Positions 7,729 through 18,635 of a stretch of DNA of 55,900 nt are shown here, one piece after another (within the stretch, counting starts at the first letter, position 1; every line of letters begins with the position of its first letter). The stretch spans positions 1 through 55,900 of the forward strand of contig NTKC01000010.1 in the NCBI GenBank assembly GCA_002456995.1, read 5' to 3'. The stretch comes from Candidatus Thioglobus sp. MED-G25. Lineage in GTDB: Bacteria; Pseudomonadota; Gammaproteobacteria; Arenicellales; UBA868. The notes under the pieces are model-generated. The model made no database searches. It was not told the origin of the DNA and saw only the letters and a list, made by a program, of their open reading frames with translations. The translations under genes and the position numbers were made by a program.

Positions 7729-8552
7729 ACTGGCTCGGTTGTCCTTAGTGGATGCTGGTTTATGCCGGCCGCAACAAACCCGCTGATGCCTGCTGGCGCC
7801 TGCCCCAAAATTTCTTCCCCACTTTGTCGGTCCGACACGGCCACAAATAAGCCACAACCACTTCCTGTCATTCTGGCCTCTCCAAACTGGCGGAGCCAGG
7901 AAAGCGCCTCACCCACTTCTGGATAAAGCCGACATGTGACCGGTTCCAGGTCGTTGTTAAGACCGTCCTTAAAAAGGGTGGGTATTCTGATTCGCGGCGT
8001 GTTTCGTGTCAATCCGGAATCGTTGAATATAGCAGCAGTGGAAACCTTCACCTGCGGCACCACAACACAGTAAATTCTCTCAGAAAGCACCGCTGGGGTC
8101 ACTTTCTCACCGACTCCCTCACCCCAGGCTGAATGGCCATGGATAAAAACCGGCACATCTGCGCCCAGTTCTAACCCCAGCCGAGCAAGTGTATTAACAC
8201 TGGCATGTACCCCCCATAGCCGATTTAGTGCCAAAAGCACAGTGGCCGCATCTGAGCTCCCACCGCCCAGACCGCCACCAACGGGAATTCTTTTCTCAAG
8301 CTTTATATCAACACCAAGGTCGGTTCCCCCGAATTGCTGTAGTTTTTGGGCCGCCCGTACTGTCAGGTCACACTCAGGCAGACCTGCCCCGCCTTCGCGG
8401 CGAATCACGCCGTCATTTCGCACCTCAAAGCGCAGTACATCAGCAAAATCGAGTAGCTGAAATAATGTTTGCAGTTCATGATAACCGTCCCCACGTCGAC
8501 CCACGACGTGTAGAAACAAGTTCAATTTTGCGGGTGCCGGCCAGTTTTTCAT
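7719..8552 (-). CDS. ispE: 4-diphosphocytidyl-2-C-methyl-D-erythritol kinase
   Basis: A 277-residue GHMP kinase of the MEP isoprenoid pathway, phosphorylating CDP-methylerythritol. It has the PAPAKLNLFLHV start, the ATP-binding GGGLGGGSSDAA loop near residue 92, and the C-terminal MTGSGCGLFV motif. Its ATG overlaps the lolB stop by 4 nt, and its own stop lies in tRNA-Gln, so the transcript must be cut by RNase P to free the tRNA, trimming ispE mRNA exactly at its end. Confidence 0.96.
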   Translation of the reverse strand: MKNWPAPAKLNLFLHVVGRRGDGYHELQTLFQLLDFADVLRFEVRNDGVIRREGGAGLPECDLTVRAAQKLQQFGGTDLGVDIKLEKRIPVGGGLGGGSSDAATVLLALNRLWGVHASVNTLARLGLELGADVPVFIHGHSAWGEGVGEKVTPAVLSERIYCVVVPQVKVSTAAIFNDSGLTRNTPRIRIPTLFKDGLNNDLEPVTCRLYPEVGEALSWLRQFGEARMTGSGCGLFVAVSDRQSGEEILGQAPAGISGFVAAGINQHPLRTTEPVGV

Positions 8553-9229
8553 CTTGAAGGTTGCAGCTTATCGTCACCATCGTGCCACTGACTGATCACA
8601 ATCTTCACACTGAAACTCTCAGCCTGATCATCCTCCAGCTGAATCCTGGCTGGAAGCATATCGGGATCAGCAACAAGATAGAGCTTCCGGGGCAGTTCTC
8701 GACCCGCGTAAATTCGATATTGCAGGAACGTAACCTGCCAACCCGACTGCACGAGCTTTTCCAACCTGCCGTTTTTATCGAGTTTGATCGTCACAGGTAG
8801 TTCCGGTTCAGGCAATCCGCGCAACCAGTATCCCATCTGCTTAAACGGCACATGCCAACCGAGAGTTCTGTACAGCACTTCATCGGCCGATTGACCGTTA
8901 ATCGAATCCGCATTGTTCTTTACCAAAACAGCACCCTGCGGATCTTCGGATATCCGAACCCTTCCAACACCGAAAGCACCGAACAAATCTATACGACTGA
9001 TGACTCCACGACGTCGCCAATAAATAGTCGCCGTTTCATGCCGACGACCGGCCTTAACCGCCAGGCGGGCACCGAGATTCCACGTTTCATAATCCGATAA
9101 AAACAACTGCCTCTGTTGCCACAACGTATTTTCGGTCGGCGGATTCGGGTCAACAGGCGCTGATGTCGCCTGAGCACAGGCACAGGCCGAGACCAACAGA
9201 CAGACGCTAAACCAGCGCTTGCCGTTCAC
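8549..9229 (-). CDS. lolB: outer-membrane lipoprotein insertion factor LolB
   Basis: A 226-residue lipoprotein that receives lipoproteins from LolA and inserts them into the outer membrane. The signal peptide ends with the lipobox VSAC near residue 17. The body contains the LolB pattern FLSDYETWNLGARLAVK, YWRRRGVISRIDLFGAFG and the hydrophobic loop region with GYWLRGLPEPE. It starts with GTG, overlapping the TPR gene stop (GTGA), and overlaps ispE by 4 nt, showing tight operon structure. Confidence 0.93.
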   Translation of the reverse strand: MNGKRWFSVCLLVSACACAQATSAPVDPNPPTENTLWQQRQLFLSDYETWNLGARLAVKAGRRHETATIYWRRRGVISRIDLFGAFGVGRVRISEDPQGAVLVKNNADSINGQSADEVLYRTLGWHVPFKQMGYWLRGLPEPELPVTIKLDKNGRLEKLVQSGWQVTFLQYRIYAGRELPRKLYLVADPDMLPARIQLEDDQAESFSVKIVISQWHDGDDKLQPSR

Positions 9230-10944
9230 GGTTCGAACTTCCGCAACGTCTCTCGCAATACTGAATTATCCGGGTTATCTTCTTGCCCGCGTTGCCATAC
9301 TTCCCGCGCCTGATCGCGCTCCCCGTCCATCCACAGCACCTCTCCGAGATGCGCCGCAATCTCCGCATCCAGACGTAGATCGATCGCTTTTTGCAGATAC
9401 TCCCGCGCAAGGTCGTTATTGCCCAACCGATAATGCACCCAACCCATGGAGTCCAAAATGAATGGGTCTTCAGGAAGCAAGGCCAACGCTCGCTCGATCA
9501 GCACCAATGCTTCATCGAGACGGTCTGTCTGATCAGCCAGGGTATATCCCAAAGCGTTGTAGGCATGCGCATTATCCGGCTCCAACTCGATCAGGTGACG
9601 CATATCAGCTTCATGCTTGTCGATCAATTTAAGCTGCGCTGTTACCAGGCCTCTTGCATAAAGAAGGTCACCGTGTCCTGGCACGTCAATGAGCGCCGCG
9701 TCTAACAGTTCCAACGCTGCTTCCAATCCTTCAGACTGGCGCAGAATCCTTTCTTGGGCCAGATAGATTCGCACCTGTTCGGGTACCGAATCTGGGACCA
9801 TCTGTATGAGATGTGCCAGTGCTTCATCGGCCCTTTTGGCATCTGCAAGCACGAAGGCAGTTCTCAGTTGCGCGTCAAAAATATGCTCGGCGCTCGTTAC
9901 CGCGGATAACCAAGAGAGCGCATCGTCAAAACGATCTTGTCCAGCTGCGATCCGGGCAAGAAATAATCTGGACTGGTCGTGTTCAGGATCGAGTTCCAGA
10001 TAGCGTACAAACATGCGGGTCGCCATCGGATCGTTCCCCAGTTCCATGTTAAGCACAGCGGCCGCATAAACCGCCTCTTTATTCTCAGGGTCCTGTTCGA
10101 CAAGTTTAGTGAACTGAGTCAGCGCTTTCTCGAATTCGTCCCACTCAGCCAACAGTCTGGCCCAGGTAATTCTCAATTCGCCGCTGTCGGGATAGTTCCG
10201 GAGAAATGTTTCCACATAGTCGGTCAGTTGTTTTCTATTGTCGGACTGGTTGAGGTACGACAAGCGCATCATCGCAACCTTCTCCCAGCCGGGTCTCACC
10301 ACAAGTGCCTGGTTAAGCGCACTGTCCGCGATCTCTGGACGTTCGGCCCTATAAGCCAGCCAGGCCTGTGCTAGATACACCTGTGGGTCGCGATGGTAAC
10401 GCTCTACAAGACGCTCCATGACCGGCATCCATACGACAGGATCGGGCTCCTCCCCCAAAATTTGGCTCGCTCGTCTGAGATGAGAACCCATTGACGAGCT
10501 GGTCCTGTCGAGCAATAACACCATGTGGTCAAAGAACGCATCATGTCGCCCCAAACTAACCAGTACCCTTAACGCCATAAAATACGGCTGATCCGATTCC
10601 GGCAGAAGCCGTCTAAGCAACTCCGTCATTTTGAGAGCGCGTTCGAAGTCCCCGGCATGCATGGAAAGGCGGTAGGCCCTGACAGCAACTTGTGGATCGA
10701 CGCTGATTTGAGCTGCTTTGGCCATCGACTCAGCAGCCCGTAAACCGTCACCTCGGCGTGATGCGATGTCTCCCAGCAAATATTGAAAAATAAGTTCTGA
10801 CGTCTGATTAGACTCGCTGGACAGGGCAATTTCGTCGTGATTCTGGTCCTGGACCACAAGCTCGTTATCCGATTGCTGTGCAGGGACTACAGCACAACTC
10901 ACTGCAGCGGAGATAAGGAGAACGATTGCTGTTATATAGCGCAT
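9226..10944 (-). CDS. TPR-repeat (lipo)protein, cell-envelope
   Basis: A 572-residue protein with an N-terminal export signal (MRYITAIVLLISAAVSCAV), possibly a lipoprotein with Cys at about 17, and then many tetratricopeptide repeats to the end, for example PENKEAVYAAAVLNMELGN and AYNALGYTLADQTDRLDEAL. The frame extends upstream to 11073, but only ATG 10944 gives a signal peptide. Such a TPR lipoprotein next to lolB is conserved in Pseudomonas and relatives; its partner is not known. It is divergent from hemA. Confidence 0.85.
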   Translation of the reverse strand: MRYITAIVLLISAAVSCAVVPAQQSDNELVVQDQNHDEIALSSESNQTSELIFQYLLGDIASRRGDGLRAAESMAKAAQISVDPQVAVRAYRLSMHAGDFERALKMTELLRRLLPESDQPYFMALRVLVSLGRHDAFFDHMVLLLDRTSSSMGSHLRRASQILGEEPDPVVWMPVMERLVERYHRDPQVYLAQAWLAYRAERPEIADSALNQALVVRPGWEKVAMMRLSYLNQSDNRKQLTDYVETFLRNYPDSGELRITWARLLAEWDEFEKALTQFTKLVEQDPENKEAVYAAAVLNMELGNDPMATRMFVRYLELDPEHDQSRLFLARIAAGQDRFDDALSWLSAVTSAEHIFDAQLRTAFVLADAKRADEALAHLIQMVPDSVPEQVRIYLAQERILRQSEGLEAALELLDAALIDVPGHGDLLYARGLVTAQLKLIDKHEADMRHLIELEPDNAHAYNALGYTLADQTDRLDEALVLIERALALLPEDPFILDSMGWVHYRLGNNDLAREYLQKAIDLRLDAEIAAHLGEVLWMDGERDQAREVWQRGQEDNPDNSVLRETLRKFEP

Positions 10945-11083
10945 GATCCGAACACGGTAGTACACAAACGTACTGAATGGCCAGAGCCAGACGGTTTCAG
11001 GAGAATAACACCAAGCGGCAAGCCTCGTAGGCTCTGGAGGCCGTACAAACGGGTTAAAGTACACTGATCCCACCGTGTTATCC

Positions 11084-11112
11084 TTGACAGGTGGTTTTCA
11101 GCCACGAAAAAT
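11084..11112 (+). promoter_or_regulatory. candidate promoter of hemA
   Basis: A perfect -35 box TTGACA (11084-11089), a 17-bp spacer and a moderate -10 box AAAAAT (11107-11112) lie 33 bp before the hemA start, in the divergent region between the TPR gene and hemA. The match is by eye only. Confidence 0.45.
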
Positions 11113-11144
11113 ACCCATCTTGCTCTTCTCCTCCCCCTGATTCC

Positions 11145-12398
11145 ATGCAACTTTTGACGTTCGGTCTCAACCATCGTACCGCACCGATCTCGTTGCGTGA
11201 AAAGGCCGCTTTTACGAGCGAACAATTACCAGGTGCCGTACGTTCGCTGGTCAGTTCGGGCAACGTGGCAGAAGCCGCCATTGTATCGACTTGCAATCGA
11301 ACCGAGATTTACTGTCACCAGAACAATACTCGACCAGATCAGGTATTTGAATGGCTGTGCAATTACGGACAACTGGATGCTGCAAACCTTGATGCTGCAA
11401 CTTACTGTCTGCCTGGTGAGGAAGCTGTTCAGCATGCCTTTCGAGTCGCATCTGGTCTTGATTCACTGGTGCTTGGAGAACCTCAGATCCTGGGCCAGAT
11501 GAAATCCGCATTTACAACCGCCTACAATGCAGGGGCGACGGGAAAAATCCTCAATCGTCTTTTTCAGCATACTTTTTCCGTCGCAAAACAGGTCCGTACC
11601 GAAACTCTCATTGGTGCCAACGCTGTATCCGTGGCCTTTGCAGCTGTCGACCTTGCCCGCAGGATATTTTCCAAGCTGACAGATCAGACAGTCCTACTGA
11701 TCGGCGCCGGTGAAACAATTGAACTGGTTGCTCGATACTGTCGTGACAGTGGTGTGAATCACATTATTGTTGCAAACCGTTCGATCGAACGTGCACAAAC
11801 ACTGGTAGACGGGCATAACAGTGAGGCCATCTCACTGGCAAGCATCGCAGACCGACTTCATGAGGCTGATATCGTTGTTGCTTCTACGGCCAGCACACTG
11901 CCCATTGTCGGCAAGGGCACAGTTGAGCGAGCTCTAAAGGCACGCCGCCACAAACCAGTTTTGATGATTGATCTTGCGGTACCGCGTGACATTGAACCCG
12001 AAGTTGGATCTCTCAGAGACGTTTTCCTTTACACGGTAGATGATCTTGAGGAAATCGTAGAAAAGAACATTGGCTCGCGCAGAGATGCTGCTGATGATGC
12101 TGAAAAGATCATCGATCTGCAGGTAGTCCGTTTCATGCGCTGGTTTCGATCGCTGGAGTCGATACCTACAATCCGCGCTATCCGAGGACAGATCGATGCC
12201 CTGCAAGATAGTGAACTTCGCCAGGCTCAGCGCCGTATCGAAAATGGAGAGAATCCCGGAGAAGTCCTTGAAGCATTTGCCCGTACGCTTTCAAGAAAAT
12301 TCGCTCATGCACCCAGCCAGGCTCTAAAACATGCCGATGAAGACGGCAACGGAGCTCTCATAGACGCTGCTCGAAAACTATTCAAGCTACCGGACTGA
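11145..12398 (+). CDS. hemA: glutamyl-tRNA reductase
   Basis: A 417-residue enzyme catalysing the first step of C5 tetrapyrrole synthesis, glutamyl-tRNA to glutamate-1-semialdehyde. It has the start MQLLTFGLNHRTAP, the nucleophilic Cys50 in STCNRTEIY, the substrate-binding GLDSLVLGEPQILGQ, an NADPH-binding middle (LLIGAGETIELVA), and a C-terminal dimerisation helix. ATG 11145 is chosen since the family starts here and the upstream GTG/ATG extension has no homology. It leads the hemA-prfA-prmC-msrA unit. Confidence 0.97.
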   Translation: MQLLTFGLNHRTAPISLREKAAFTSEQLPGAVRSLVSSGNVAEAAIVSTCNRTEIYCHQNNTRPDQVFEWLCNYGQLDAANLDAATYCLPGEEAVQHAFRVASGLDSLVLGEPQILGQMKSAFTTAYNAGATGKILNRLFQHTFSVAKQVRTETLIGANAVSVAFAAVDLARRIFSKLTDQTVLLIGAGETIELVARYCRDSGVNHIIVANRSIERAQTLVDGHNSEAISLASIADRLHEADIVVASTASTLPIVGKGTVERALKARRHKPVLMIDLAVPRDIEPEVGSLRDVFLYTVDDLEEIVEKNIGSRRDAADDAEKIIDLQVVRFMRWFRSLESIPTIRAIRGQIDALQDSELRQAQRRIENGENPGEVLEAFARTLSRKFAHAPSQALKHADEDGNGALIDAARKLFKLPD

Positions 12399-12401
12399 TC
12401 C

Positions 12402-13487
12402 ATGAATCCTTCGATTCAGGAAAAGCTCGAACAACTGGCCGAGCGTCAAGAAGAAATCAACGCGCTCCTTTCTGATCCCAACGTAATCGCTCAACAGGAT
12501 TCATTCCGCAACCTGTCCATTGAACTTGCGGATATCTCCCCTGTGGTAACTCAGTTTCAGGAATACCAAAAGCTGGCGCAGGAGCTCGACCAGGCCGAGA
12601 TTATGGTCAACGACGATGACCTCTCGATCCGGAAAATGGCCCAGGAGGAACTGCCTGGACTGCAGATACAGCTGGATACACTTCAGGGCCAATTGCAAAA
12701 GCTTTTGATCCCCAAAGACCCCAACGACGAGCGGAACATTTTTCTTGAAATCAGGGCCGGTACAGGCGGTGACGAAGCCGCTCTGTTTGCTGGAGACCTT
12801 TTCCGTATGTACAGCAGCTTTGCCGAAAAACAACGATGGAAAATCGAAACCATGAGCCAGAGTTCGGGCGAGCATGGCGGCTTTAAGGAGATAATCAGCA
12901 GAATTGTCGGTCGAGGGGCTTACTCGTGGTTGAAGTTCGAGTCCGGTGCCCACAGGGTACAGCGGGTACCAGAAACAGAAGCTCAAGGCCGGATTCATAC
13001 TTCGGCGTGCACGGTGGCCATCATGCCCGAGGCCGACGAAATCACCGATGTAGCGATCGGCGCTGCAGATCTGCGGGTCGACACTTTTCGTGCCTCTGGG
13101 GCCGGTGGCCAACACGTCAACCGAACCGATTCTGCGGTGCGCCTCACGCATCTCCCATCTGGGATAGTGGTGGAGTGTCAGGATGAGCGCTCTCAACACA
13201 AAAACAAGGCTCGCGCCATGTCGATTCTGCGATCCAGGTTACTGGAAGCTGAACAACGAAAACAACACGAGGCCGAAGCTGAAAACCGTCGCAATCTTGT
13301 CGGTAGCGGGGACCGATCTGAACGCATCCGAACCTACAATTTTCCTCAGGGCCGGGTTACCGATCACCGCATTAATCTAACGCTTTATAAGCTCAATGAG
13401 ATTCTATCCGGGGATCTTTGGCAAGTTGTAGAACCCTTGGGGGCCGAACATCAGGCTGATCTCCTTGCCGCAATGGCCTCGGAATGA
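12402..13487 (+). CDS. prfA: peptide chain release factor 1
   Basis: A 361-residue class I release factor recognising UAA and UAG. It shows the decoding tripeptide region [14 protein letters not shown] (PxT-type motif) and the universal GGQ at about residues 235-237 in [15 protein letters not shown], where the Gln is methylated by PrmC. It starts 3 nt after hemA and overlaps prmC by 4 nt, so modifier and target are translationally coupled. Confidence 0.98.
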   Translation: MNPSIQEKLEQLAERQEEINALLSDPNVIAQQDSFRNLSIELADISPVVTQFQEYQKLAQELDQAEIMVNDDDLSIRKMAQEELPGLQIQLDTLQGQLQKLLIPKDPNDERNIFLEIRAGTGGDEAALFAGDLFRMYSSFAEKQRWKIETMSQSSGEHGGFKEIISRIVGRGAYSWLKFESGAHRVQRVPETEAQGRIHTSACTVAIMPEADEITDVAIGAADLRVDTFRASGAGGQHVNRTDSAVRLTHLPSGIVVECQDERSQHKNKARAMSILRSRLLEAEQRKQHEAEAENRRNLVGSGDRSERIRTYNFPQGRVTDHRINLTLYKLNEILSGDLWQVVEPLGAEHQADLLAAMASE

Positions 13488-14326
13488 ACCTGCCCGATAC
13501 TGCGGCACTTTTGTATCAGGCCACCAGTCGGCTCAATAAAACCAGCGATACACCGGCCCTGGACGCAGAGTTGCTGTTGTGTGCCGTCTGCGGGATCGAC
13601 CGCAGCGCGGTGACCTGCGACCAATCATTGGTACTGACGAATCGGCAAAGAGACTTCTTTTCGACGCTGATCAACCGGCGTGCGGCCGGTGAGCCGATCG
13701 CCTATCTTTTGCAACGAAAAGAGTTCTGGTCTCAGGAGTTGCTAGTCAGTCCAGAAGTGCTGATTCCACGGCCCGAAACCGAGCTACTGGTCGAGCAGGC
13801 TCTGGAACACTTACCAGACCAACCCTGCAATGTTGCTGATCTCGGTACAGGGAGTGGTGCAATCGCACTGGCCATTGCTTCTGAACGGCCGAATGTTCAA
13901 GTCACTGCAACCGACATTTCCCAATCTGCCTTGGAGGTCGCAATGAAAAATGCAGTCAGATTGGGAGTTCAGAATGTCACCTTCCGACAAGGGGACTGGT
14001 TTACGCCTTTGGCAGATCAGCACTATCGGCTCATCGTAAGTAACCCACCTTATGTACGAGTGGGAGACCCGAGGCTGGAAGTAGGAACATTGTACGAGCC
14101 TGTCGATGCGCTGCTATCAGGCTACGATGGCCTGGATGCACTGCGCGTGATCTGCGCCGCTGCCAGACGTTATCTGGACCACCAGGGAGTGCTTATACTT
14201 GAACATGCCTGTGACCAGAAAATCGCTGTACACGAGTTATTGTCGCAAGGTGGTTTCGAGACTATAGTTTGCAACACAGACCTCGCAGGAAAACCACGTG
14301 TCACCTGGGGTCGACGCGAAAAATAG
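13484..14326 (+). CDS. prmC: release factor glutamine methyltransferase
   Basis: A 280-residue SAM-dependent methyltransferase that N5-methylates the Gln of the GGQ motif in release factors. The N-terminal helical domain is followed by the SAM-binding [14 protein letters not shown] and the catalytic NPPY ([12 protein letters not shown], about residues 186-189). It overlaps prfA by 4 nt; this pairing is standard. Confidence 0.96.
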   Translation: MNLPDTAALLYQATSRLNKTSDTPALDAELLLCAVCGIDRSAVTCDQSLVLTNRQRDFFSTLINRRAAGEPIAYLLQRKEFWSQELLVSPEVLIPRPETELLVEQALEHLPDQPCNVADLGTGSGAIALAIASERPNVQVTATDISQSALEVAMKNAVRLGVQNVTFRQGDWFTPLADQHYRLIVSNPPYVRVGDPRLEVGTLYEPVDALLSGYDGLDALRVICAAARRYLDHQGVLILEHACDQKIAVHELLSQGGFETIVCNTDLAGKPRVTWGRREK

Positions 14327-14337
14327 GAATAACGAAC

Positions 14338-14985
14338 ATGTTCGGATTTGCTGAAAAAACATTGAACCTCCCGTCCAGAAAGCACGCGTTGCCGGGTCGA
14401 GAGCATGCCATGATTGTCACTAACCAGCACTTTGTCACCGGTCGCCCCATTCAAGAACCGTTCCCTGACAACTGTAGACAAGCCGTCTTCGGTTTGGGTT
14501 GTTTTTGGGGTGCAGAACGTTTTTTCTGGCAACACGATGGCATCTATACAACGGCGGTGGGGTATGCAGCTGGCCTCACACCAAACCCTACCTACGAAGA
14601 AGTCTGCTCAGGACTGACTGGCCATAACGAAGTCGTTCTGGCTGTTTATGACACGACACAAATTGACTATGCAGCACTACTGAAAATTTTCTGGGAAGCG
14701 CATGATCCGACCGAGGGCATGCGGCAGGGAAACGACATCGGTACGCAGTACCGGTCGGGCATCTACACCTTTAATCAGGAACAGGCGAGAGAAGCTGAAA
14801 GTTCAAGAAGGTCTTATGAGAAAACTCTCAGAGAGCGCGACTTTGATCCCATTACAACCGAAATTGTTCCGGCTACCGAGTTTTACTATGCTGAGGACTA
14901 TCACCAACAGTATCTAGCAAAAAACCCGGCTGGGTACTGCGGCTTGGGTGGTACCGGTGTGAGTTGTGCCTGGTCTGCCGATTAA
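14338..14985 (+). CDS. msrA: peptide methionine (S)-S-oxide reductase
   Basis: A 215-residue MsrA that repairs oxidised methionine. The catalytic Cys55 lies in GLGCFWGAE, the substrate-binding block is [20 protein letters not shown], and the C-terminus carries the recycling cysteines in [14 protein letters not shown]. The extra 40 N-terminal residues before the catalytic domain match the longer gammaproteobacterial form. ATG 14338, 11 nt after prmC, is chosen over an earlier start inside prmC. Confidence 0.95.
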   Translation: MFGFAEKTLNLPSRKHALPGREHAMIVTNQHFVTGRPIQEPFPDNCRQAVFGLGCFWGAERFFWQHDGIYTTAVGYAAGLTPNPTYEEVCSGLTGHNEVVLAVYDTTQIDYAALLKIFWEAHDPTEGMRQGNDIGTQYRSGIYTFNQEQAREAESSRRSYEKTLRERDFDPITTEIVPATEFYYAEDYHQQYLAKNPAGYCGLGGTGVSCAWSAD

Positions 14986-15003
14986 AACCCTATTTGTTGT
15001 CGA

Positions 15004-15339
15004 TCAATCAATTGCGGGGGGTTTAAGCGGCATCGGGAAGGGCGATATGTTACCGATCTTCTCGCCATCAGTAGGCGTAATCTTGGCTTTACCCTCTTTT
15101 TCAACCTCGTCGATGCGGATAACCGCATGCAAAGGAATATAGGTCCGTTTGACCTCGCTGAACTCGGATTTGAGTTTTTCCTCCGAAGGATCTACCACCA
15201 GCTTCGAACGTTCTCCAAAGATAATATCTCCAACTTCAACAAAAGCGTACATAGCGCCCTGGGAGACTTCACGGGCATAAAGCTCGTAAACATTCCCTTG
15301 GCTATGGAAAACAACTCTGAATATGCTCTTTTGTGCCAT
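15004..15339 (-). CDS. DUF1820 family protein
   Basis: A 111-residue protein whose start (MAQKSIFRVVFHSQGNVYEL) and middle (VEVGDIIFGERSKLVVDPSE) match the small DUF1820 family of Gammaproteobacteria. It is predicted soluble, with no signal peptide, membrane segment or known catalytic motif. It faces msrA with only 18 bp between stops and is divergent from dacB. Function unknown. Confidence 0.88.
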   Translation of the reverse strand: MAQKSIFRVVFHSQGNVYELYAREVSQGAMYAFVEVGDIIFGERSKLVVDPSEEKLKSEFSEVKRTYIPLHAVIRIDEVEKEGKAKITPTDGEKIGNISPFPMPLKPPAID

Positions 15340-15464
15340 GTTGCGATGTCAGATCAGTATTACGGACAATAACGATGCGGCGGTTCAAATTATAGCAGGC
15401 TGTCCCGATCGCACTACAACCACTACATGGGGGCTTGCGTGAAAAAAGCAACACCCGGGTCACG

Positions 15465-16904
15465 ATGAAAAAACATCCGATGATCTTCCGAGCTGCTGCG
15501 CTCTTGGTCTGCCTAGTCAGTGTACTTGCAACCAGCAACGCAGCACAGGCCATACTGCCCGATCGACTTGCCAAATTATTGAATGAGAAGGGTATACCCC
15601 CTTCATCGATCAGCATTTTGATCAAAGAAGCAGGGGCATCGATACCCCTGGTATCGCACCTAGCTGACAGACCGCGAAACCCTGCGTCTACGATGAAACT
15701 GCTCACGACCATCGCTGCGCTGGACCTGCTTGGCCCGAGCTATCAGTGGAAAACAAAAATTTATTTAACCGGTACGTTAAAAGCGGGAACGCTTAAAGGG
15801 GATCTGGTCTTTAAGGGCAGCGGGGATCCCTGGTTTGTGATTGAACGCTTCTGGAAGTTACTGAAGAACCTGCAGGCACAGGGCCTTAAACACATCGATG
15901 GCGATCTCGTCATCGACGATCATCTATTCGATCAATCCGCAATCGACACACATACTTTGGATGGCAAACCATACCGTGCTTACAACACGTCGCCCAGTGC
16001 AGCACTAATCAATTACTCCTACACAAAAATAATTGTCCGATCTGCACATAATGGACTTACAGTCCTCACCGAGCCCCCTATTAGCACGTTGCAGATCAAG
16101 AACAAGGTGCGTGTACTGGCAGGTGCCTGTAACGGACGAAATGGGGGTATTACGCTTGCCGTCACCGCGCACAGCAATAGGACTGAAGTCACCGTGGGGG
16201 GGCAATATCCACCAACTTGTGGAGAAGTCATACTGAAACGGTCGGTATTACCACATAACCAATATATTTATGGACTCTTCCGTTACTTGTGGGAGGAAAT
16301 GGGTGGCAGCCTAACGGGGACTTTTCGAAAAGGTACTGCAGCGCCTGGTGACACCGAATTCTTGAGTTTTCCATCGGTACCACTAGGACAGATCGTAACC
16401 TACATCAACAAATTCAGTAATAACGTGATGAGTCGCAACCTGCTGCTGACCCTCGCGGCAGAACACAATGGTGCCCCCGCCAAACCAGAACAAGGTGTCG
16501 CCGTTGTGCAAAGATGGCTGAATACACAGGGCTTGAAGCTGGAGGCGCTTAACATGGTCAACGGCGCCGGTCTTGCCCGTCAGGCCCGACTGACCGCTCG
16601 CGGTCTCGCTGATCTGCTGGAACACGCTTACTACAGTGACTTCGCTTCCGAATTTAGAGCCTCGCTCCCGCTCGCAGGGTTCGATGGGACGGCATGGCGG
16701 CACTTTCGTGGTTTAGCACCTAAGGGTAGACTGCAACTAAAGACTGGCCAGTTAAAACAAGTTCGTGCGATAGCAGGTTTCGCGGAGACACCCGACAATA
16801 AGACTTGGATTGTCGTCATACTGCAAAATCACAGCTCCACCAAACTCACCCCAGATTATTCTGTTCACGAAGGCGTAATTGACTGGCTGTATTCACAGCA
16901 CTAG
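15465..16904 (+). CDS. dacB: D-alanyl-D-alanine carboxypeptidase/endopeptidase (PBP4)
   Basis: A 479-residue low-molecular-weight penicillin-binding protein, family S13, that trims peptidoglycan peptides in the periplasm. A signal peptide covers residues 1-28. The active-site triad of motifs is complete: STMK with Ser75 and Lys78, SNN near residue 318, and KTG near residue 426. ATG 15465 is chosen over the TTG at 15435 because it begins the signal peptide. The gene stands alone. Confidence 0.94.
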   Translation: MKKHPMIFRAAALLVCLVSVLATSNAAQAILPDRLAKLLNEKGIPPSSISILIKEAGASIPLVSHLADRPRNPASTMKLLTTIAALDLLGPSYQWKTKIYLTGTLKAGTLKGDLVFKGSGDPWFVIERFWKLLKNLQAQGLKHIDGDLVIDDHLFDQSAIDTHTLDGKPYRAYNTSPSAALINYSYTKIIVRSAHNGLTVLTEPPISTLQIKNKVRVLAGACNGRNGGITLAVTAHSNRTEVTVGGQYPPTCGEVILKRSVLPHNQYIYGLFRYLWEEMGGSLTGTFRKGTAAPGDTEFLSFPSVPLGQIVTYINKFSNNVMSRNLLLTLAAEHNGAPAKPEQGVAVVQRWLNTQGLKLEALNMVNGAGLARQARLTARGLADLLEHAYYSDFASEFRASLPLAGFDGTAWRHFRGLAPKGRLQLKTGQLKQVRAIAGFAETPDNKTWIVVILQNHSSTKLTPDYSVHEGVIDWLYSQH

Positions 16905-17215
16905 ACGCTACGCTGAACACCCCTGCCTGGTCGATTCGAACTTCGTTACCAGACATCACCAGTCTCTTATAACAGCCGATAATTCCCGATATATTGAAGC
17001 AATTTCGCGATCTTTCCCATAAACAATTGTAATTTCGAGTAAAATAAGAAAACAGGCGCGATTCGCAGAGCCAGTTTATGACCGAGCGAGATCACATTCG
17101 CCTGTCAAGGTTTTCTTTTGTCCCCACACGCGTATAAATAACGTCTGGGGCGGATGACTCAGTAACACTGAACTCATTTATTCATCTCAAGAATTTGGCA
17201 GGACTGGGGGCTACC
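16905..17215. other. dacB-gltA intergenic region
   Basis: A 311-bp gap without a convincing gene. It is A/T-rich around 16975-17050. ACAGGCG (17052-17058) is complemented by CGCCTGT (17099-17105), followed by a T-rich run, which could form a long-loop hairpin in the gltA leader or a weak terminator. GGGGG shortly before ATG 17216 may serve as ribosome binding site. No clear sigma-70 promoter was found. Confidence 0.4.
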
Positions 17216-18610
17216 ATGACAGAAGCGACACAGCGTAAACGGATTGAACCCGCACAGGCGGTCAGACATTCGTTTACCCTTACAGACAATGAGTCCGGCG
17301 AAAGCTGGGAGTTACCCACAATTCACGGTTCGATTGGCCCAAAGGTCATCGACATCCGAAAACTGTATGGGCAAAGTGGTGTATTCACCTACGACCCCGG
17401 CTTCACCTCCACTGCCTCATGCTCATCGGAGATCACCTATATCGACGGTGACAAGGGCATTCTCCTGCACCGGGGTTATCCGATCGATCAGCTCGCCGAA
17501 AAAACAGATTTCATGGATGTCTGCTATCTGCTGCTGCACGGTGAACTGCCGTCACCTGAAGAAAAGGCTGATTTCGATACAAACATCAATCAGCACACGA
17601 TGCTGCATGAGCAGCTGGTTCGCTTCTACAGTGGTTTTGTTCGCAGCGCTCATCCTATGGCTATTATGGTTGGAGTCGTCGGGGCACTGTCTGCGTTCTA
17701 CCATGACAGCACTAATATTAAGGACCCCATGCAGCGTATGGTCGCAGCCCATCGACTGATTGCAAAGATGCCCACAATTGGTGCCTATGCCTACAAGTAC
17801 TCCCTGGGACAGCCATTCCTTTACCCAGAGAATAAGCTAAGCTATTCGGAAAACCTGCTGCGCCTGATGTTTGGTGTACCCACCGAAGACTATGAGATCA
17901 ACCCTGTTATAGCCAGAGCACTCGACAAAATATTGATTCTGCACGCTGACCACGAGCAAAACGCTTCTACATCTACAGTACGGCTCGCAGGTTCGTCGCA
18001 GGCGAATCCTTTTGCGTGTATTGCGGCCGGCATCGCGTCGCTCTGGGGGCCCGCACATGGGGGGGCTAATGAGGCCGTGCTAAATATGCTGGATGAAATC
18101 GGAACTCGTGATCGGATATCAAAATATCTCGGTAAAGCACAAGATCCCCAAGACAATTTCCGCCTGATGGGATTTGGCCATCGAGTCTACAAGAACCACG
18201 ACCCCAGAGCCCAGGTACTGCGGGTAGCATGCCATGAAGTGCTCAACGAACTCGGCGTGCAGGATTCCACCCTGGAATTGGCAATGGAATTGGAGCGAAT
18301 TGCCTTGGACGATGATTACTTTGTCGAAAAGAAACTTTATCCCAATGTAGACTTCTATTCCGGAATTATCCTCCGGGCAATTGGATTTCCCACCAACATG
18401 TTTACTGTACTGTTCTCCATCGGGCGCACCGTCGGCTGGATCGCTCACTGGAAGGAAATGCTCGAATCTTCAGAGAGCAAAATCGGGCGGCCACGACAGC
18501 TTTATGTTGGCAACGAACAGCGCGAGTTCACAGCAGTAGCCCAAAGGGAACACACCGAACAAAAGAGCAGCTGGTCGTGGCTCTGGGGTGGAAACAGAAA
18601 TAGCAACTAG
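17216..18610 (+). CDS. gltA: citrate synthase (type II, hexameric form)
   Basis: A 464-residue citrate synthase, the entry enzyme of the TCA cycle. It has the N-terminal beta-rich domain of the Gram-negative NADH-sensitive type ([15 protein letters not shown]), the catalytic His regions [15 protein letters not shown] and [14 protein letters not shown] with the catalytic Asp region behind, and the C-terminal [10 protein letters not shown]-type block. About 30 extra residues rich in Glu, Ser and Trp follow the usual end. Unlike many relatives it is not next to sdh genes. Confidence 0.97.
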   Translation: MTEATQRKRIEPAQAVRHSFTLTDNESGESWELPTIHGSIGPKVIDIRKLYGQSGVFTYDPGFTSTASCSSEITYIDGDKGILLHRGYPIDQLAEKTDFMDVCYLLLHGELPSPEEKADFDTNINQHTMLHEQLVRFYSGFVRSAHPMAIMVGVVGALSAFYHDSTNIKDPMQRMVAAHRLIAKMPTIGAYAYKYSLGQPFLYPENKLSYSENLLRLMFGVPTEDYEINPVIARALDKILILHADHEQNASTSTVRLAGSSQANPFACIAAGIASLWGPAHGGANEAVLNMLDEIGTRDRISKYLGKAQDPQDNFRLMGFGHRVYKNHDPRAQVLRVACHEVLNELGVQDSTLELAMELERIALDDDYFVEKKLYPNVDFYSGIILRAIGFPTNMFTVLFSIGRTVGWIAHWKEMLESSESKIGRPRQLYVGNEQREFTAVAQREHTEQKSSWSWLWGGNRNSN

Positions 18611-18635
18611 CCTGTAAGGCGAACTGCTCACACCG

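Noticed and set aside
12501-13199. Long minus-strand open frame (232 codons) inside prfA
   Set aside because: It is fully antisense to prfA, shows no protein-family features, and prfA is unambiguous.
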